Assembly: GCF_024758725.1 (NCBI RefSeq)
Contig: NZ_CP096972.1
Span: forward strand, 1,160,001-1,224,000
Direction of reading: 5' to 3'
DNA: 64,000 nt
Origin: Sphingomonas sp. SUN039
Lineage (GTDB): Bacteria > Pseudomonadota > Alphaproteobacteria > Sphingomonadales > Sphingomonadaceae
Under the pieces are notes generated by a model. That model was not told the origin of the DNA. It saw only the letters and a list, made by a program, of their open reading frames with translations, and did not search any database. The position numbers and the translations under genes are program-made. Shown here piece by piece: positions 26,593 to 35,731 of this stretch; the first letter of the stretch is position 1; every line of letters begins with the position of its first letter.

Positions 26593-27453
26593 CTAGCGGA
26601 TTGTCGCCGCTACAGCCTGTGCGGTAGCCCGCGCGCCCGCCAGCGTCGGATGAAAATCGGCGCCGGCCTTCGGGCGAAACCCGTTGACCCAGGGGTCGCT
26701 GCTGCACGCGTCATGGCCCTGCGACCGGCTTGCCATGTCAACGGTGATGACGCCGGCTTTGATCGCCGCCGTTCGGGTCGCTTCGGCAAGCTTCACACCC
26801 ACGGCACGCATCAGGTCCGCCTGCTCTTTTGAAATGCCGAGTGTGGCGCAGGTCCCGCTGTCGGGCAGGATCGTCGGATAGGTGACAACTACGATCCGTG
26901 CGCGAGGAGAGCGCTTGCGGATTTCCGCCAAGGTTGCCGTCAAATTACTCTCAAGTTCGGAAAACTTGCGCTCAGCCAAGGGTTTGGCTCCCTTCCAGAA
27001 CACGCCGACTAAAACGCCGACAACTCCGCCCCGGTTGGCGTAAGCCATCGCCGTCAGATCGCCGACATATCCAACATCGTTGCCTCCAGCCGTCAACGTT
27101 ACGAGCCGCGTGTCAGGACCGAGCGCATCGATCTGGGGACCCAGCAGCATTTGGCCACCGTGTAGCACGTGTTGAACGGTCGATCCCGATGACGACATGT
27201 CGGAGAAGCTCGGCACCTTGAGCAAGCGGGCCAGTTGCTGCGGATAGCCGTTCACTGTGCGCCCCGAGACGATCGGGCTGCCCGGCGCGCGCGGACCCAA
27301 CCCCAAACCAGCGGCATAGGAGCTGCCGAGCGCCACGTAAGCGGAATTGGTGACAGGCGGCGTACGCATCTGTTTCACGAGGGAAGCACCGCCCAAAAAA
27401 ACGACACCTGCGAGGAACAGCAGCAGCCACATAAGAATGCGCCGGAGGTTCAC
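26593..27453 (-). CDS. SGNH/GDSL-family esterase, membrane-anchored or exported
   Basis: A 286-residue SGNH hydrolase. Residues 5-24 are a hydrophobic anchor or signal peptide. Block I reads ALGSSYAAG with the catalytic Ser45 (GSS in place of GDS, as in SEST-like actinobacterial esterases). Block III is GGND at 123-126, and the catalytic His268 is in DFHPT. The start is GTG at 27453, seven bases after the SDR stop, so it shares that operon. It would cleave an ester in the periplasm, possibly releasing the island's substrate or processing a Baeyer-Villiger product. Confidence 0.86.
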   Translation of the reverse strand: MNLRRILMWLLLFLAGVVFLGGASLVKQMRTPPVTNSAYVALGSSYAAGLGLGPRAPGSPIVSGRTVNGYPQQLARLLKVPSFSDMSSSGSTVQHVLHGGQMLLGPQIDALGPDTRLVTLTAGGNDVGYVGDLTAMAYANRGGVVGVLVGVFWKGAKPLAERKFSELESNLTATLAEIRKRSPRARIVVVTYPTILPDSGTCATLGISKEQADLMRAVGVKLAEATRTAAIKAGVITVDMASRSQGHDACSSDPWVNGFRPKAGADFHPTLAGARATAQAVAATIR

Positions 27454-27460
27454 AAGGACA

Positions 27461-28285
27461 TCATCGCAGCTTCAGCACGCCGCCGATATCCTCAATGCCG
27501 GCAACTGTGCCGCCATCGACCAGAATATCGGTTCCCGTGATGTAGCTTGCGGCCGGCGAAACAAGAAAGGCTACGACCGAAGCAATCTCCTCGGGGCGGC
27601 CCTGGCGACCGAGCGGCGTGACGTCGATCATGCGCTGCATCTCCGGCCCGGCGTCATTCTCCAGCCGCCCCATCGCAGTGTCGATAATACCCGGCGAGAG
27701 CGATACGATCCGTGCGCCGGCTTTGCCAAACGCCGGGGACATTTTTTGTGCGTAAAACTGCACGGCCCGCTTCGACAACGGATAGGCGGTGCGCGAATTG
27801 CGCAAGGCCAGACCGCCGAGCATCGACCATCGACCGTCCATCACCTGCCGTACCGCGCGGTCGAAAATGGGATGGCCCATGATCTGCCCCGAGTTGGACG
27901 CGATCAGCACCGCCGTCCCGCCCTTTGCCATATGCGGCAACAAGGCTTGCACGAGTGCCGTCGTTGCCGTGTAGTTGATTGCAAACACCCGCCGAGCGTC
28001 GGCCATTGACGGCGAGACGCCTGCGGCATGGGCCAAGGCCGCAATCTTTCGGCCGTCGAGGGCCTTGACGATTAGAGACGGATATTCCGGATCGGTAACG
28101 TCGGCCGCGAGGCACGCTACGGGCGCATGCGCGCGAAGCGACGCAGCCAAGGTTTCGAGCGGCTCGGCGTGCAGGTCGCAGAGGACCAAGGACCGACCGT
28201 CGCGGGCAAACGCCGTGGCGATTGCCGCACCCATCCCGCCCGTAGCACCGGTGACGATAGCAACCTCGTCTACCTGTTCGTTCAC
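27461..28285 (-). CDS. Short-chain dehydrogenase/reductase (SDR)
   Basis: A 274-residue SDR. The cofactor motif GATGGMG is at 13-19, and a Tyr-x3-Lys (YPLSK, about residue 168-172) follows SNS at 130-132. Between them lies a longer-than-usual segment ([22 protein letters not shown]). This resembles 3-alpha-hydroxysteroid dehydrogenase-type SDRs, which have a similar insertion, but I cannot fix specificity. The start is a GTG at 28285 with AAGGTGA six bases upstream. It is 51 bp downstream of the HSL-type hydrolase. Confidence 0.88.
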   Translation of the reverse strand: MNEQVDEVAIVTGATGGMGAAIATAFARDGRSLVLCDLHAEPLETLAASLRAHAPVACLAADVTDPEYPSLIVKALDGRKIAALAHAAGVSPSMADARRVFAINYTATTALVQALLPHMAKGGTAVLIASNSGQIMGHPIFDRAVRQVMDGRWSMLGGLALRNSRTAYPLSKRAVQFYAQKMSPAFGKAGARIVSLSPGIIDTAMGRLENDAGPEMQRMIDVTPLGRQGRPEEIASVVAFLVSPAASYITGTDILVDGGTVAGIEDIGGVLKLR

Positions 28286-28336
28286 GATGTCACCTTAGTC
28301 TCTGCGAGAGCGTGGGCGAAGCTTGCTGTCGCATCC

Positions 28337-29443
28337 TCAATGCAGATTCGCGCGAAAGAACTTGGCAATCGCGGCATAGGCGTCCTGCGCCTCCGGCAGA
28401 TCGGCTTGATAAATATAGCAGTGTCCAAGTCCCTCCCCCACAATCAAATCGCCCGGCACGCCTGCCTTGATCAGTTGCGAGTGGGTGTAGATTGCCGGGC
28501 TCATGTCGGGCGCACGCGTACCGGTAATGACTAACGTCGGCGGGAATTTGGCCAGCACGTCGAGATGCCCTGCGGGTGAAACCAGCGGGTCGTTGGAATC
28601 GACACCTTCAAAGTACGACATCATCGTCTTCATCAGCGCCGATGGCGGCGGGTTGGTTCCGGCGGGGGCCGGCGCTGGAAACGAGCCGTCGATATAGCCG
28701 GACAGATAGGCGGAATCGCCGGTGGCAAACCTAGCCGCGCCCGACCCGAAGATGCCGATCGCGCCAGGCACCGGCAAGCCATGCGCTGGAAGCCAGGCGG
28801 CAACCTGCCCCGACAGCGCGCCGCCTGCCGAGCATCCATAGATACCGATTTGCGACGGCTTGTAGGTTTTCAGAAGTTCGCGGTAAACCGCCGCCACGTC
28901 TTCGCTCGCGGCCGGGAACTTCGCTTCCGGGCCCTGGCGGTAATTGACGCTGATGACCTTATAGCCCCCTACGGCTGCGATCGGCAGCGATTCGAGAAGC
29001 GCGCAGGCGTCTGCACACATCGAAAAGCCGCCGCCGTGCAGATTGATGAGCACGCGGTTGCTGCTGGTCTTCATCCCTTTCGGCAGGACGATCCGGGTTG
29101 GCACGCCCGCAATGAGCTGCTGCGTAACATCGGCGGGATAGCGCGCCTGCATCAGCTTCACGGCCGGATTCAGCACGGCCTCCATCCCCATTCGCATCAT
29201 TTTGATGTCGATGTTCGGCGGGATGTCGAAGGGCGGGACGTCGGCTCTTGCCTTGAGCGCGTCAGCGGCTTGCTTGCTCGAGAACGCAGATGGCGGCAGG
29301 TCGAACGCGGGAACGTGAACCGTCCCGTCCTTGGCAAATGTCGGGCGCCTGGCAGCCGTGTCCTGCGCCGATGCCCGAATTGCCGTGCCAATGGTCAGTG
29401 CTGCGACACAGGCAGTCAGCGCGCCATGCCGATTCATATTCAT
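28337..29443 (-). CDS. Exported alpha/beta hydrolase, HSL type
   Basis: A 368-residue esterase with a signal peptide (residues 1-26, ending ASA-Q). The oxyanion motif HGGGF is near 137-141. The nucleophile motif GCSAGG (near 204-209) gives the catalytic Ser, the acid is probably in NDPLVSP or RAPDMSP, and the His is in GLGHCY near 340. It is periplasmic, unlike the cytoplasmic HSL-type enzyme at 9018-9869. Its ATG overlaps the stop of the cupin-like gene (ATGA). It may hydrolyse bulky esters before uptake. Confidence 0.88.
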   Translation of the reverse strand: MNMNRHGALTACVAALTIGTAIRASAQDTAARRPTFAKDGTVHVPAFDLPPSAFSSKQAADALKARADVPPFDIPPNIDIKMMRMGMEAVLNPAVKLMQARYPADVTQQLIAGVPTRIVLPKGMKTSSNRVLINLHGGGFSMCADACALLESLPIAAVGGYKVISVNYRQGPEAKFPAASEDVAAVYRELLKTYKPSQIGIYGCSAGGALSGQVAAWLPAHGLPVPGAIGIFGSGAARFATGDSAYLSGYIDGSFPAPAPAGTNPPPSALMKTMMSYFEGVDSNDPLVSPAGHLDVLAKFPPTLVITGTRAPDMSPAIYTHSQLIKAGVPGDLIVGEGLGHCYIYQADLPEAQDAYAAIAKFFRANLH

Positions 29444-29901
29444 GATGAGGTGTCAGCACTGCCCTGCGTCTCGGCAGGCGCCGGCGCTGCGGCGATACCC
29501 GCCGCCGTCATTTTCTCGATCGCCTTCGAGATGGCATCCATGCATGTCTGCAAGGCCGCTGCGGGGTTGAATTCCAAAACCCGGCTCGGCTCGTCGTAGA
29601 TCAGCACGTGACCTGACGGGATGAAATAGGCCTCGCCCGCTTCGATGACTTCCTCAGGCCAGTCCGATCCGGGATATTGGGCGCGAAGGCGTCCCTCGAA
29701 CACATAGCCGTAATGCGGGCAGGGGCAGACGCCACCGGGCAAACCGCCGAACTTGTACTGCTCGGTGCAGTCGAGCGGCGCGTGAACGGTCGTCAGGCCG
29801 ACTTCCATGTCGCCCCACTGGGTCGACCGGAATCCTTCGCGACCGATGGCGGGCCAACGGTCGCCACCACTTGGCAGGTCTTCGAGCTTGCTATGCGGCA
29901 T
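29440..29901 (-). CDS. Cupin-like protein with CPCPHYGY motif (paralogue)
   Basis: A 153-residue protein that matches the 146-residue protein at 14006-14446 along almost its whole length: the same SKLEDLPSGGDRWPA start, the same GGVCPCPHYGYVFEG core and the same EAGEAYFIPSGHVL end. Only the C-terminal 25 residues, rich in Ala and Pro, are unrelated. Both copies sit in operons with an SDR and a hydrolase-fold gene, which points to a shared enzymatic or binding role in two branches of the pathway. Function unknown. Confidence 0.78.
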   Translation of the reverse strand: MPHSKLEDLPSGGDRWPAIGREGFRSTQWGDMEVGLTTVHAPLDCTEQYKFGGLPGGVCPCPHYGYVFEGRLRAQYPGSDWPEEVIEAGEAYFIPSGHVLIYDEPSRVLEFNPAAALQTCMDAISKAIEKMTAAGIAAAPAPAETQGSADTSS

Positions 29902-29927
29902 GGCAATATGTCTCCGTAGGAAGGTGA

Positions 29928-30695
29928 TTATCCGGCAGTTATGCCGCGGTCCGCGTTGATGCAGGCCCCGTGGAACGGTTTGCCGCGCGGTCCGGCGAGC
30001 ATCAGGATCAAGTCGGTGAGATCCTCGGGGTCGGATGAGCCGCGCAACGGGACGTAGCGCATGAGCAGCGGGACCTCGATGCCTTCGGGCATGACGGACG
30101 ATGCTGTCATCGCCGTGTTGATGCCGCCGGGCGCGACCGCGTTAATCCGCACCGGCGTGTTCATATATTCCATCGCCAGAGACTTTGTCAGATTGACGAG
30201 CGCCGCCTTGCTCGACGCATAATGCGTCAGATAGGCGTGTCCTAGAAATGCCGATGCCGAGGCGACATTGACGATGCTCCCCGCGCTTTCGACCAGATAG
30301 GGCAGTGCAGCCTGCATGATAAAAAACGGACCGCGCACGTTCACGCCGTGGATTCTGTCCCAGCCCGCCGGTGTGATGTCTGTCGCCCGATCGAAGCGGA
30401 ATGCGCCCGCGACGTTGCACAGCACGTCGAGTTGTCCGTAAGCTGCGACGGCTTTGCCGGGCAGCGCGATACAGGCGTCGGCATCGCTGATGTCGGTGCG
30501 GACGCTCAGCGCTTCGCCGCCGCCCGCACGAACCGCGTCGGCGGTCTGTTCAAGTCCGGCCGCATCGATATCCGCCACGACGACCCTGGCCCCTTCGCGC
30601 GCAAACGCCAGCGCGGTCGCGCGGCCCAGGCCCGATGCTGCGCCGGTCACGACGACGACCTTGCCCAGAAACTCTCCATGTGCCGTCGTCATCAT
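29928..30695 (-). CDS. Short-chain dehydrogenase/reductase (SDR)
   Basis: A 255-residue classical SDR with GAASGLG at 18-24, Asp42 for NAD(H), CNVAG in place of NNAG, catalytic Ser near 146, and YASSK (Tyr158, Lys162). The end [13 protein letters not shown] is somewhat unusual. Its ATG-ATG start overlaps the stop of the Baeyer-Villiger monooxygenase gene. An alcohol dehydrogenase feeding a ketone to that monooxygenase is the natural reading of the operon (inference). Confidence 0.9.
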   Translation of the reverse strand: MMTTAHGEFLGKVVVVTGAASGLGRATALAFAREGARVVVADIDAAGLEQTADAVRAGGGEALSVRTDISDADACIALPGKAVAAYGQLDVLCNVAGAFRFDRATDITPAGWDRIHGVNVRGPFFIMQAALPYLVESAGSIVNVASASAFLGHAYLTHYASSKAALVNLTKSLAMEYMNTPVRINAVAPGGINTAMTASSVMPEGIEVPLLMRYVPLRGSSDPEDLTDLILMLAGPRGKPFHGACINADRGITAG

Positions 30696-32479
30696 GCGGT
30701 CGCCTTGTGGGTGGCGTGGGTCTCGACGCCTGCGAGCGTCCCGTCGGCTCGCCAGTCACGCAGGATCTGGATGAAATCGAGCAGCGGGCCGAAATAGGGG
30801 ATCTGGCGTATCGCCGACGGGTCCATGCGCCCTTCGGCGTTGAAATAGCCCGGGGTACACTGCGCGAAGAACATGGCCTGCGCGCCGATCTTGCCGAGCA
30901 GGGTATGGAACCACGCCTCCTGTGCCTCGGCGGTGGGTTCGAATTCCCCAATTCCCCGCTCGATGCACTGCGCGATCAGCCAGCTCGCGTGATTGGCGAG
31001 CTCGGTCATCAGATGCGCGAAATTGATCGCGACGCCGCCCTGGAGCTGGTCGAAGATCATCAGATTGGGAAATCCTCGGGCGAGCATTCCGTGCAGGGTG
31101 GCGGGTCCCCCGGCCCAGGCATCGGTCAAGCTGACACCGCCGCGACCGTAGATTTCGAACCCCAACCGGCTTTTATATCCCGTGCCGACCTCGAACCCCG
31201 AGCCATAGATGATGCAATCGACGGGGTAAGACACACCATCCACGACGAGCGCATCCTCGGTGATGCGTTCGACACCCTTTCCGCCAGTGTCGACCAGCGT
31301 GACGTTGGGTCGATTGAAAGCGGGCAGATAATCGTCGTGGAAGCAGGGCCGCTTGCACATCTGGTTATACCAGGGCTTTAGCGCTTCGGCCGTTGCCCGA
31401 TCAGTGACGATGGATTCGATCCGCGCGCGAACCTCTTCCATCGCCGCGAGATCGATCAGTTCCTCTTCCTCGGTCGAAATCTGCAGTGCCTTGGGATTGC
31501 GCCCGAAAATCCGCGAGAAGCCGTCGTCGACAAGGTCAGCCCCCGCCTCCTGCCCTGCGACGATCCGGGTGAAGTTCTCCATCCGATCGGTTTGCCAGCC
31601 CGGCTGGAGCGATGTCGCCCAGTCGGGATCTGTCGGCCGGTTGGCACGCTCGCCCACCGTGGAAGGTGTGCGCTGCACCACGAAAAGATGTGCGGCCTGT
31701 TCCGCCACGCGCGGCATCACCTGCACCGATGTGGCACCCGTCCCGATCAGCGCGACCCGCTTGTCCGCGAGTTTCGCCATCGGTTCCGTCGGGCTGCCGC
31801 CGGTGTAGCCATAGTCCCAGCGGCTGGTGTGAAAGCTCTTGCCCTTGAACGTCTCGACGCCTGGAATTCCGGGCAACTTGGCCTTGTGCAAGATGCCCCC
31901 CGCAATGATCAGGAAGCGCGCGTGAAGCTTGTCGCCGCGGTTCGTCGAAATGTCCCAGCGCCCGGTGTCGTCCTGCCACCGGACCTCCTGAACCAGCGTC
32001 TGGAACAGCGCTCCGGAATAAAGGTCATATTGCTTGGCGATGCGCTGGCAGTGGGCAAAGATTTCGGGGGCCTTGGCGTATTTCTCGGTCGGAATGTACC
32101 CCGTCTCTTCGAGCATCGGCATGTAGATGTAGGATTCGATGTCGCACGCCGCGCCCGGGTAGCGATTCCAGTACCACGTGCCGCCGAAATCTCCCGCCTT
32201 GTCGATCACGCGCACATCGGTAATGCCGCGCTGCGCCAGACGGGCAGCGGCCAACAAGCCGCCGAGACCGCCGCCGATAATCGCGACTTCCGTGTCAGCT
32301 GTGACAGGATCGCGCTGGAAATCCGGATCGGCATAGGGATCGCGGTCGAACTCTTCGAACAGGCCGGTCAGGTCGCGATACTGGTCGGCACCATCAGACC
32401 GAAGCCGCTTCTCGCGTTCGGCGCTATATTTGGCCTTGATCGAGTCGAGCGACGCGCGCGCCGATTCAGTGTCCGACAT
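30692..32479 (-). CDS. Type I Baeyer-Villiger monooxygenase
   Basis: A 595-residue flavin monooxygenase of the phenylacetone/cyclododecanone/steroid monooxygenase branch. The FAD motif GGGLGG is at 69-74, [14 protein letters not shown] follows at 100-113, and the NADPH motif GTGATS is at 247-252. The fingerprint [12 protein letters not shown] at 211-222 is exact. It lacks the HAPMO-type N-terminal extension of the enzyme at 19425-21377. It heads a six-gene operon with two SDRs and two esterases, so ketone to ester to alcohol plus acid is the likely route. The TetR gene at 32563 is divergent. Confidence 0.93.
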   Translation of the reverse strand: MSDTESARASLDSIKAKYSAEREKRLRSDGADQYRDLTGLFEEFDRDPYADPDFQRDPVTADTEVAIIGGGLGGLLAAARLAQRGITDVRVIDKAGDFGGTWYWNRYPGAACDIESYIYMPMLEETGYIPTEKYAKAPEIFAHCQRIAKQYDLYSGALFQTLVQEVRWQDDTGRWDISTNRGDKLHARFLIIAGGILHKAKLPGIPGVETFKGKSFHTSRWDYGYTGGSPTEPMAKLADKRVALIGTGATSVQVMPRVAEQAAHLFVVQRTPSTVGERANRPTDPDWATSLQPGWQTDRMENFTRIVAGQEAGADLVDDGFSRIFGRNPKALQISTEEEELIDLAAMEEVRARIESIVTDRATAEALKPWYNQMCKRPCFHDDYLPAFNRPNVTLVDTGGKGVERITEDALVVDGVSYPVDCIIYGSGFEVGTGYKSRLGFEIYGRGGVSLTDAWAGGPATLHGMLARGFPNLMIFDQLQGGVAINFAHLMTELANHASWLIAQCIERGIGEFEPTAEAQEAWFHTLLGKIGAQAMFFAQCTPGYFNAEGRMDPSAIRQIPYFGPLLDFIQILRDWRADGTLAGVETHATHKATA

Positions 32480-32522
32480 GGCTTTCAGATCCTCGCTTCG
32501 CCGTTAGTCTACGACTGTGTAC

Positions 32523-32535
32523 TTACTGGACGTAA
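32523..32535. promoter_or_regulatory. Possible TetR operator (TTAC-N5-GTAA)
   Basis: A short perfect inverted repeat midway between the Baeyer-Villiger gene and the divergent TetR gene. TetR regulators commonly bind such sites in the shared promoter. It is short enough to be chance. Confidence 0.3.
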
Positions 32536-32561
32536 CAGCCTGCACATCCTATGTAAACGAC

Positions 32562-32583
32562 AATGAACGTTGGCAATAACATT
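32562..32583. promoter_or_regulatory. Degenerate shared operator overlapping the TetR start codon
   Basis: AATGA-N12-ACATT has the shared operator's geometry with one mismatch in each arm, and it covers the ATG of the TetR gene at 32563. If bound, it would give autoregulation. It lies in coding sequence and may be coincidental. Confidence 0.3.
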
Positions 32584-33177
32584 AACGAGCAGCCCAGAAT
32601 ACGCGACGCCGCGCGCACGGCGCAGAGTATCTTGCGTGCAGCTCAGGAGCTGTTCGCCGCCCAAGGATATACGACCACAGGCGTTCGCGAGGTCGCAGCC
32701 TTAGCAGGCGTAAACTCGGCGCTGGTGCGCCGCTATTTCGGGTCGAAGGAAGGACTGCTTCGTGCAGCTGTCGAGGAGTTCCTGATCATCGACGTCTTCT
32801 TCGAGGGAAACCGGGGGGACTTCGGCGCCCGTTCGGTCAGGCTCCTCCTCAATGCAGAGACGCTACCCAACCCGGTCGCGATGATGATTCTGGCGACAGC
32901 AGATCCAGCCGCGCGCGCGCTGTGCGCTGACCTGCTTCATGATAAGATTATTAAGCCGTTAGCCGAATGGCTCGGGGGCGCTGATGCCTTGGCGCGTGCT
33001 GGCCAGCTAAACCTGCTTTGGGTCGGCTACATGGTGGCGCGTCAGATCCTGCCGACGCGACCTGTCCATGATTTTGAGGAGGCCACGTTGCGCTGGCTGT
33101 CTGAGACGACGCAAAAGATTGCCGATGGCGCCACGGCACCAGAAACAGCGATCAAACAATTGGACGGGGTTGGGTAA
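32563..33177 (+). CDS. TetR-family transcriptional regulator
   Basis: A 204-residue regulator. The N-terminal helix-turn-helix spans about residues 15-62 (ILRAAQELFAAQGYTTTGVREVAALAGVNSALVRRYFGSKEGLL is the diagnostic region, read in blocks). The C-terminal ligand domain is not assignable. It is divergent from the Baeyer-Villiger operon and overlaps the SnoaL gene by TAATG. It is one of three TetR regulators in the window and a candidate for control of the adjacent operon or the whole island. Confidence 0.92.
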   Translation: MNVGNNINEQPRIRDAARTAQSILRAAQELFAAQGYTTTGVREVAALAGVNSALVRRYFGSKEGLLRAAVEEFLIIDVFFEGNRGDFGARSVRLLLNAETLPNPVAMMILATADPAARALCADLLHDKIIKPLAEWLGGADALARAGQLNLLWVGYMVARQILPTRPVHDFEEATLRWLSETTQKIADGATAPETAIKQLDGVG

Positions 33178-33605
33178 TGACGATCGAGACCCTCGCCGAT
33201 CGTATTGCGATCTGCGAACTCAAGGCACGCTACTGCGGCTTGCTCGGCACAAAGCAGTGGGACGCGTGGTCGAACTTGTTCACTGAGGATTTCGCGCTCG
33301 ACACGTCCGAAGCAGGCGGCCCGCCGCCTATCGCCGGGCGCGATGAAGCACTCGCCTCGGTTCGGGCGTTCATCGAAGCGGCGCGGACAGTGCACCATGT
33401 ACACGCACCGGAAATCAGCATCGATCGTAATATTGCGCATGGGATCTGCGCGATGCAGGACCGCGTCGTCCTCGGCGCTGGCCCCAGCCTGACCGGCTAC
33501 GGCCACTACACCGAAACCTATGTAAAGCGCGACGGCACCTGGCGGATTGCGGCAAGTAAACTCGCTCGACTGTTCATTGATTTCAAAGAAGCGGAGGCGG
33601 CGTGA
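33177..33605 (+). CDS. SnoaL-like (NTF2-fold) protein
   Basis: A 142-residue protein of the SnoaL_4 / nuclear-transport-factor-2 fold: LADRIAICELKARYCGLLG near the start, NLFTEDFALD, and the end YVKRDGTWRIAASKL are standard positions. Members act as isomerases, hydratases or dehydratases, or bind small ligands. It overlaps the TetR gene upstream and the epimerase gene downstream. The reaction is unknown. Confidence 0.85.
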   Translation: MTIETLADRIAICELKARYCGLLGTKQWDAWSNLFTEDFALDTSEAGGPPPIAGRDEALASVRAFIEAARTVHHVHAPEISIDRNIAHGICAMQDRVVLGAGPSLTGYGHYTETYVKRDGTWRIAASKLARLFIDFKEAEAA

Positions 33606-34603
33606 AGGGCGAAAGTCTCGCACTTGTCACCGGGGCGAGCGGATTTGTCGGCAGCCATATCGTCCGACTTCTGACGGCGCGGGGCCGCAAGGTCCGTGTT
33701 CTGCTCCGGAAGTCCAGCAGCCAAGCGGCCCTGCACAATCTGCCGATCGAGATCGTTTACGGCGATGTGCTCGATCCGGCATCGTTGCAGGCAGCGATGC
33801 AGGGATGCGCCACTGTTTTTCACAGCGTCGTCGATCCGCGCTTCTGGCTTACCGACCAGACGCCGATCTTCCGGAACAATGTCGACGGCCTGGTCCATGC
33901 CATGGACGCCGCGCTCGCTTGTGGCGTGAACCGCTTCGTTTTCACCAGCACCATGGGAACATTGGGACTCAACCCCGATGGACCAGTGACCGAAGACATT
34001 CCGTTCAACTGGCTCGACCGCGCCCCGCCCTACATCAGGGCGCGCCTCGAAGCCGAAAACCGCTTTTTCGAATACTGTCGTCAAAAGGGCTTACCGGGCG
34101 TCGCGCTCTGCGTTGCCAACACCTATGGTCCGCAGGATTATCAGCCGACACCGCACAACGGCCAGCTGTGGCAGATCGCTCAAGGCAAAGCCAAAGTTGC
34201 CCTCGATGTGGCCCAGCCGACGGTCGACATCCGCGACGTCGCCGAAGCTGCAGTTGCGGCGGAAACGCGCGGCAGAACCGGCCAGCGCTACATCATCGCC
34301 AATGAGTTCATCGGTGCGCGCGCATTCCATGCGCTTGCCACGGTGGATCGCGGCACCGCCGCGCCTATGCTGATCTCCTATCGCACCGCCCATGCAATCG
34401 CGTGGGGCGTCGAGCGGGCAATGAAACTCCTGCGTCGCAAGGATTATGTCGTCAGTACCGACGCAATTTTCCTGTCGAAGGTCTTCCGGGGAATGGACAG
34501 CAGCAAAGCGCGCCGCGAACTCGGCTGGGCGCCGCGACCGATTAGCGAGACCGTGCGCGACGCGGTGAACTGGTTCGCGGCGCACGATGCCGAAATAAAT
34601 TAG
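33602..34603 (+). CDS. Extended SDR / NAD-dependent epimerase-dehydratase
   Basis: A 333-residue extended SDR. The Rossmann motif GASGFVG is at 11-17, and VFTSTMG at about 113-119 holds the catalytic Ser/Thr. The Tyr-x3-Lys motif reads YIRAR at 144-148, so Arg replaces Lys. Relatives include 3-beta-hydroxysteroid dehydrogenases and dihydroflavonol reductases. The start is a GTG at 33602 in a GTGA overlap with the previous stop. It ends its operon. A reductase or dehydrogenase role is likely, though the Lys-to-Arg change may alter it. Confidence 0.87.
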   Translation: MKGESLALVTGASGFVGSHIVRLLTARGRKVRVLLRKSSSQAALHNLPIEIVYGDVLDPASLQAAMQGCATVFHSVVDPRFWLTDQTPIFRNNVDGLVHAMDAALACGVNRFVFTSTMGTLGLNPDGPVTEDIPFNWLDRAPPYIRARLEAENRFFEYCRQKGLPGVALCVANTYGPQDYQPTPHNGQLWQIAQGKAKVALDVAQPTVDIRDVAEAAVAAETRGRTGQRYIIANEFIGARAFHALATVDRGTAAPMLISYRTAHAIAWGVERAMKLLRRKDYVVSTDAIFLSKVFRGMDSSKARRELGWAPRPISETVRDAVNWFAAHDAEIN

Positions 34604-34870
34604 TCAGACCATCGCATGACGATGCAACGTTTTCTGGCATCGGGCGTCCCAAAACACAGGCACACAGGCACACAGGCACACCCTACGCGGCGAGCAATGT
34701 CTGTCTTGAAGCGCGCTGAAAGAGTCACCCGACTACCAGCACTTGGCGCAGTGCTGACCAGCGCTTTGATGGACCGACACTGGAATAAAGGACTCTTGTC
34801 CCAGCCGAGACTCGACCTGCACCTTCGGCTGACTTGGGCAGGCCAAGAATCGCAAGCAGGGTGGCGATGG
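34604..34870. other. Intergenic region without a recognised gene
   Basis: 267 bp between two convergent genes. Reading frames here lack family resemblance or a proper ribosome-binding site. It contains only the short tandem repeat at 34654-34680 and no clear terminator. Confidence 0.6.
34654..34680. repeat. Tandem repeat, 8-bp unit ACACAGGC, about 3.4 copies
   Basis: Three identical contiguous units followed by a partial fourth. It could arise by slippage. There is no spacer structure, so it is not a CRISPR, and no function is apparent. Confidence 0.85.
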
Positions 34871-35164
34871 CTAACCGATTCGCAACCGGCGCTGGTTTGC
34901 CACCACCATTTTCGAACAGTACCGAAGCGTTGTTTGCGCCACGGCCACAGGCGTAATCCCGAGCCTGCCCGTCAGGAACGCGGTTTGCAACTGTGCCGCC
35001 GCTTGCATTTTCTCGGCAACCATCAAACGCGCTTCTTCGGTTCCGGCAACGCCGCCCGTCGCGATTTTTGCGAGCCGAAGACCGATGACGCTGTTCGCGT
35101 CCATGCCGAGCTTTAAGGCGTCGAAGCCGATTCCTATCCATATGGCGAACAGCGAATTACGCAT
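34871..35164 (-). CDS. Small conserved-looking helical protein of unknown function
   Basis: A 97-residue protein that looks mainly alpha-helical. The stretch FDALKLGMDANSVIGLRLAK and the later ARLMVAEKMQAAAQLQTAF resemble a phasin-like or helical-bundle protein common in sphingomonads; this is recollection, not a search. The ATG at 35164 has AAGAAAG upstream. An in-frame ATG at 35227 would give 118 residues. It stands alone between convergent and tandem units and is not obviously metabolic. Confidence 0.65.
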   Translation of the reverse strand: MRNSLFAIWIGIGFDALKLGMDANSVIGLRLAKIATGGVAGTEEARLMVAEKMQAAAQLQTAFLTGRLGITPVAVAQTTLRYCSKMVVANQRRLRIG

Positions 35165-35368
35165 TGACTGACTTTCTTGATTGATCGCATCACCTCCCCG
35201 GTGAATGCGAGCGACGTTCTGATGCATGGAAAATGAGTGGGTTTTAGGCTATCCCGCGCGCCCCTGAACTACACGAATAATCGTCAGATTTGAGGAACCT
35301 CCGATACGGTCCTTAGCCCCCGCAAGCGCGCTCAATGCCGTACAGCTCGGCCAATGTAGCCGGACCCC

Positions 35369-35731
35369 TTACCCCTCGAACCACCCTGCCCGATCGATAT
35401 ATTCGTCGATTCGCGCGATCAGCCCGTCGCGGATATCGACCACGATGCATACCGGCCAGCCCATCCATTTCCCTTCGTGCGTGCGCGCGTGCCAGTTGAG
35501 TTGCTGGACATAGCCGGCGGAAGTTGCCTGGCGGCGCACGTCGGAAATGCGGCGCTCGGGAAAATGGGCGGTCATGGCGGCCCAGCTTTGCGCGGCTTCA
35601 TCGCGGGTCATTTCAAGGCGGTCGAAGCCGTGCCAGATAACCGCATCTGCTGCGTAGCAGTCGCACGCTCCCGCAACATCGCCTGCCACCAGCGCGGCGT
35701 ACATACGGTCGATCACGTTCGTCTCGGTCAT
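35369..35731 (-). CDS. SnoaL-like (NTF2-fold) protein
   Basis: A 120-residue protein of the SnoaL-like polyketide-cyclase / NTF2 fold: VIDRMYAALVAGDVAGACDCYAADAVIWHG is the usual N-terminal helix and strand pattern (in adjoining blocks), and DGLIARIDEYIDRAG is the typical end. Its ATG at 35731 overlaps the TetR stop (ATGA). It shares an operon with the TetR and amidohydrolase genes. Substrate unknown. Confidence 0.83.
   Translation of the reverse strand: MTETNVIDRMYAALVAGDVAGACDCYAADAVIWHGFDRLEMTRDEAAQSWAAMTAHFPERRISDVRRQATSAGYVQQLNWHARTHEGKWMGWPVCIVVDIRDGLIARIDEYIDRAGWFEG

Noticed and set aside
34654-34680. Possible CRISPR or minisatellite
   Set aside because: The units are contiguous, 8 bp, with no spacers and no cas genes anywhere in the window.
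34616-35116. Plus-strand frame containing the 8-bp tandem repeat
   Set aside because: The product is low-complexity with no recognisable domain, and it overlaps the more protein-like gene on the minus strand at 34871-35164.
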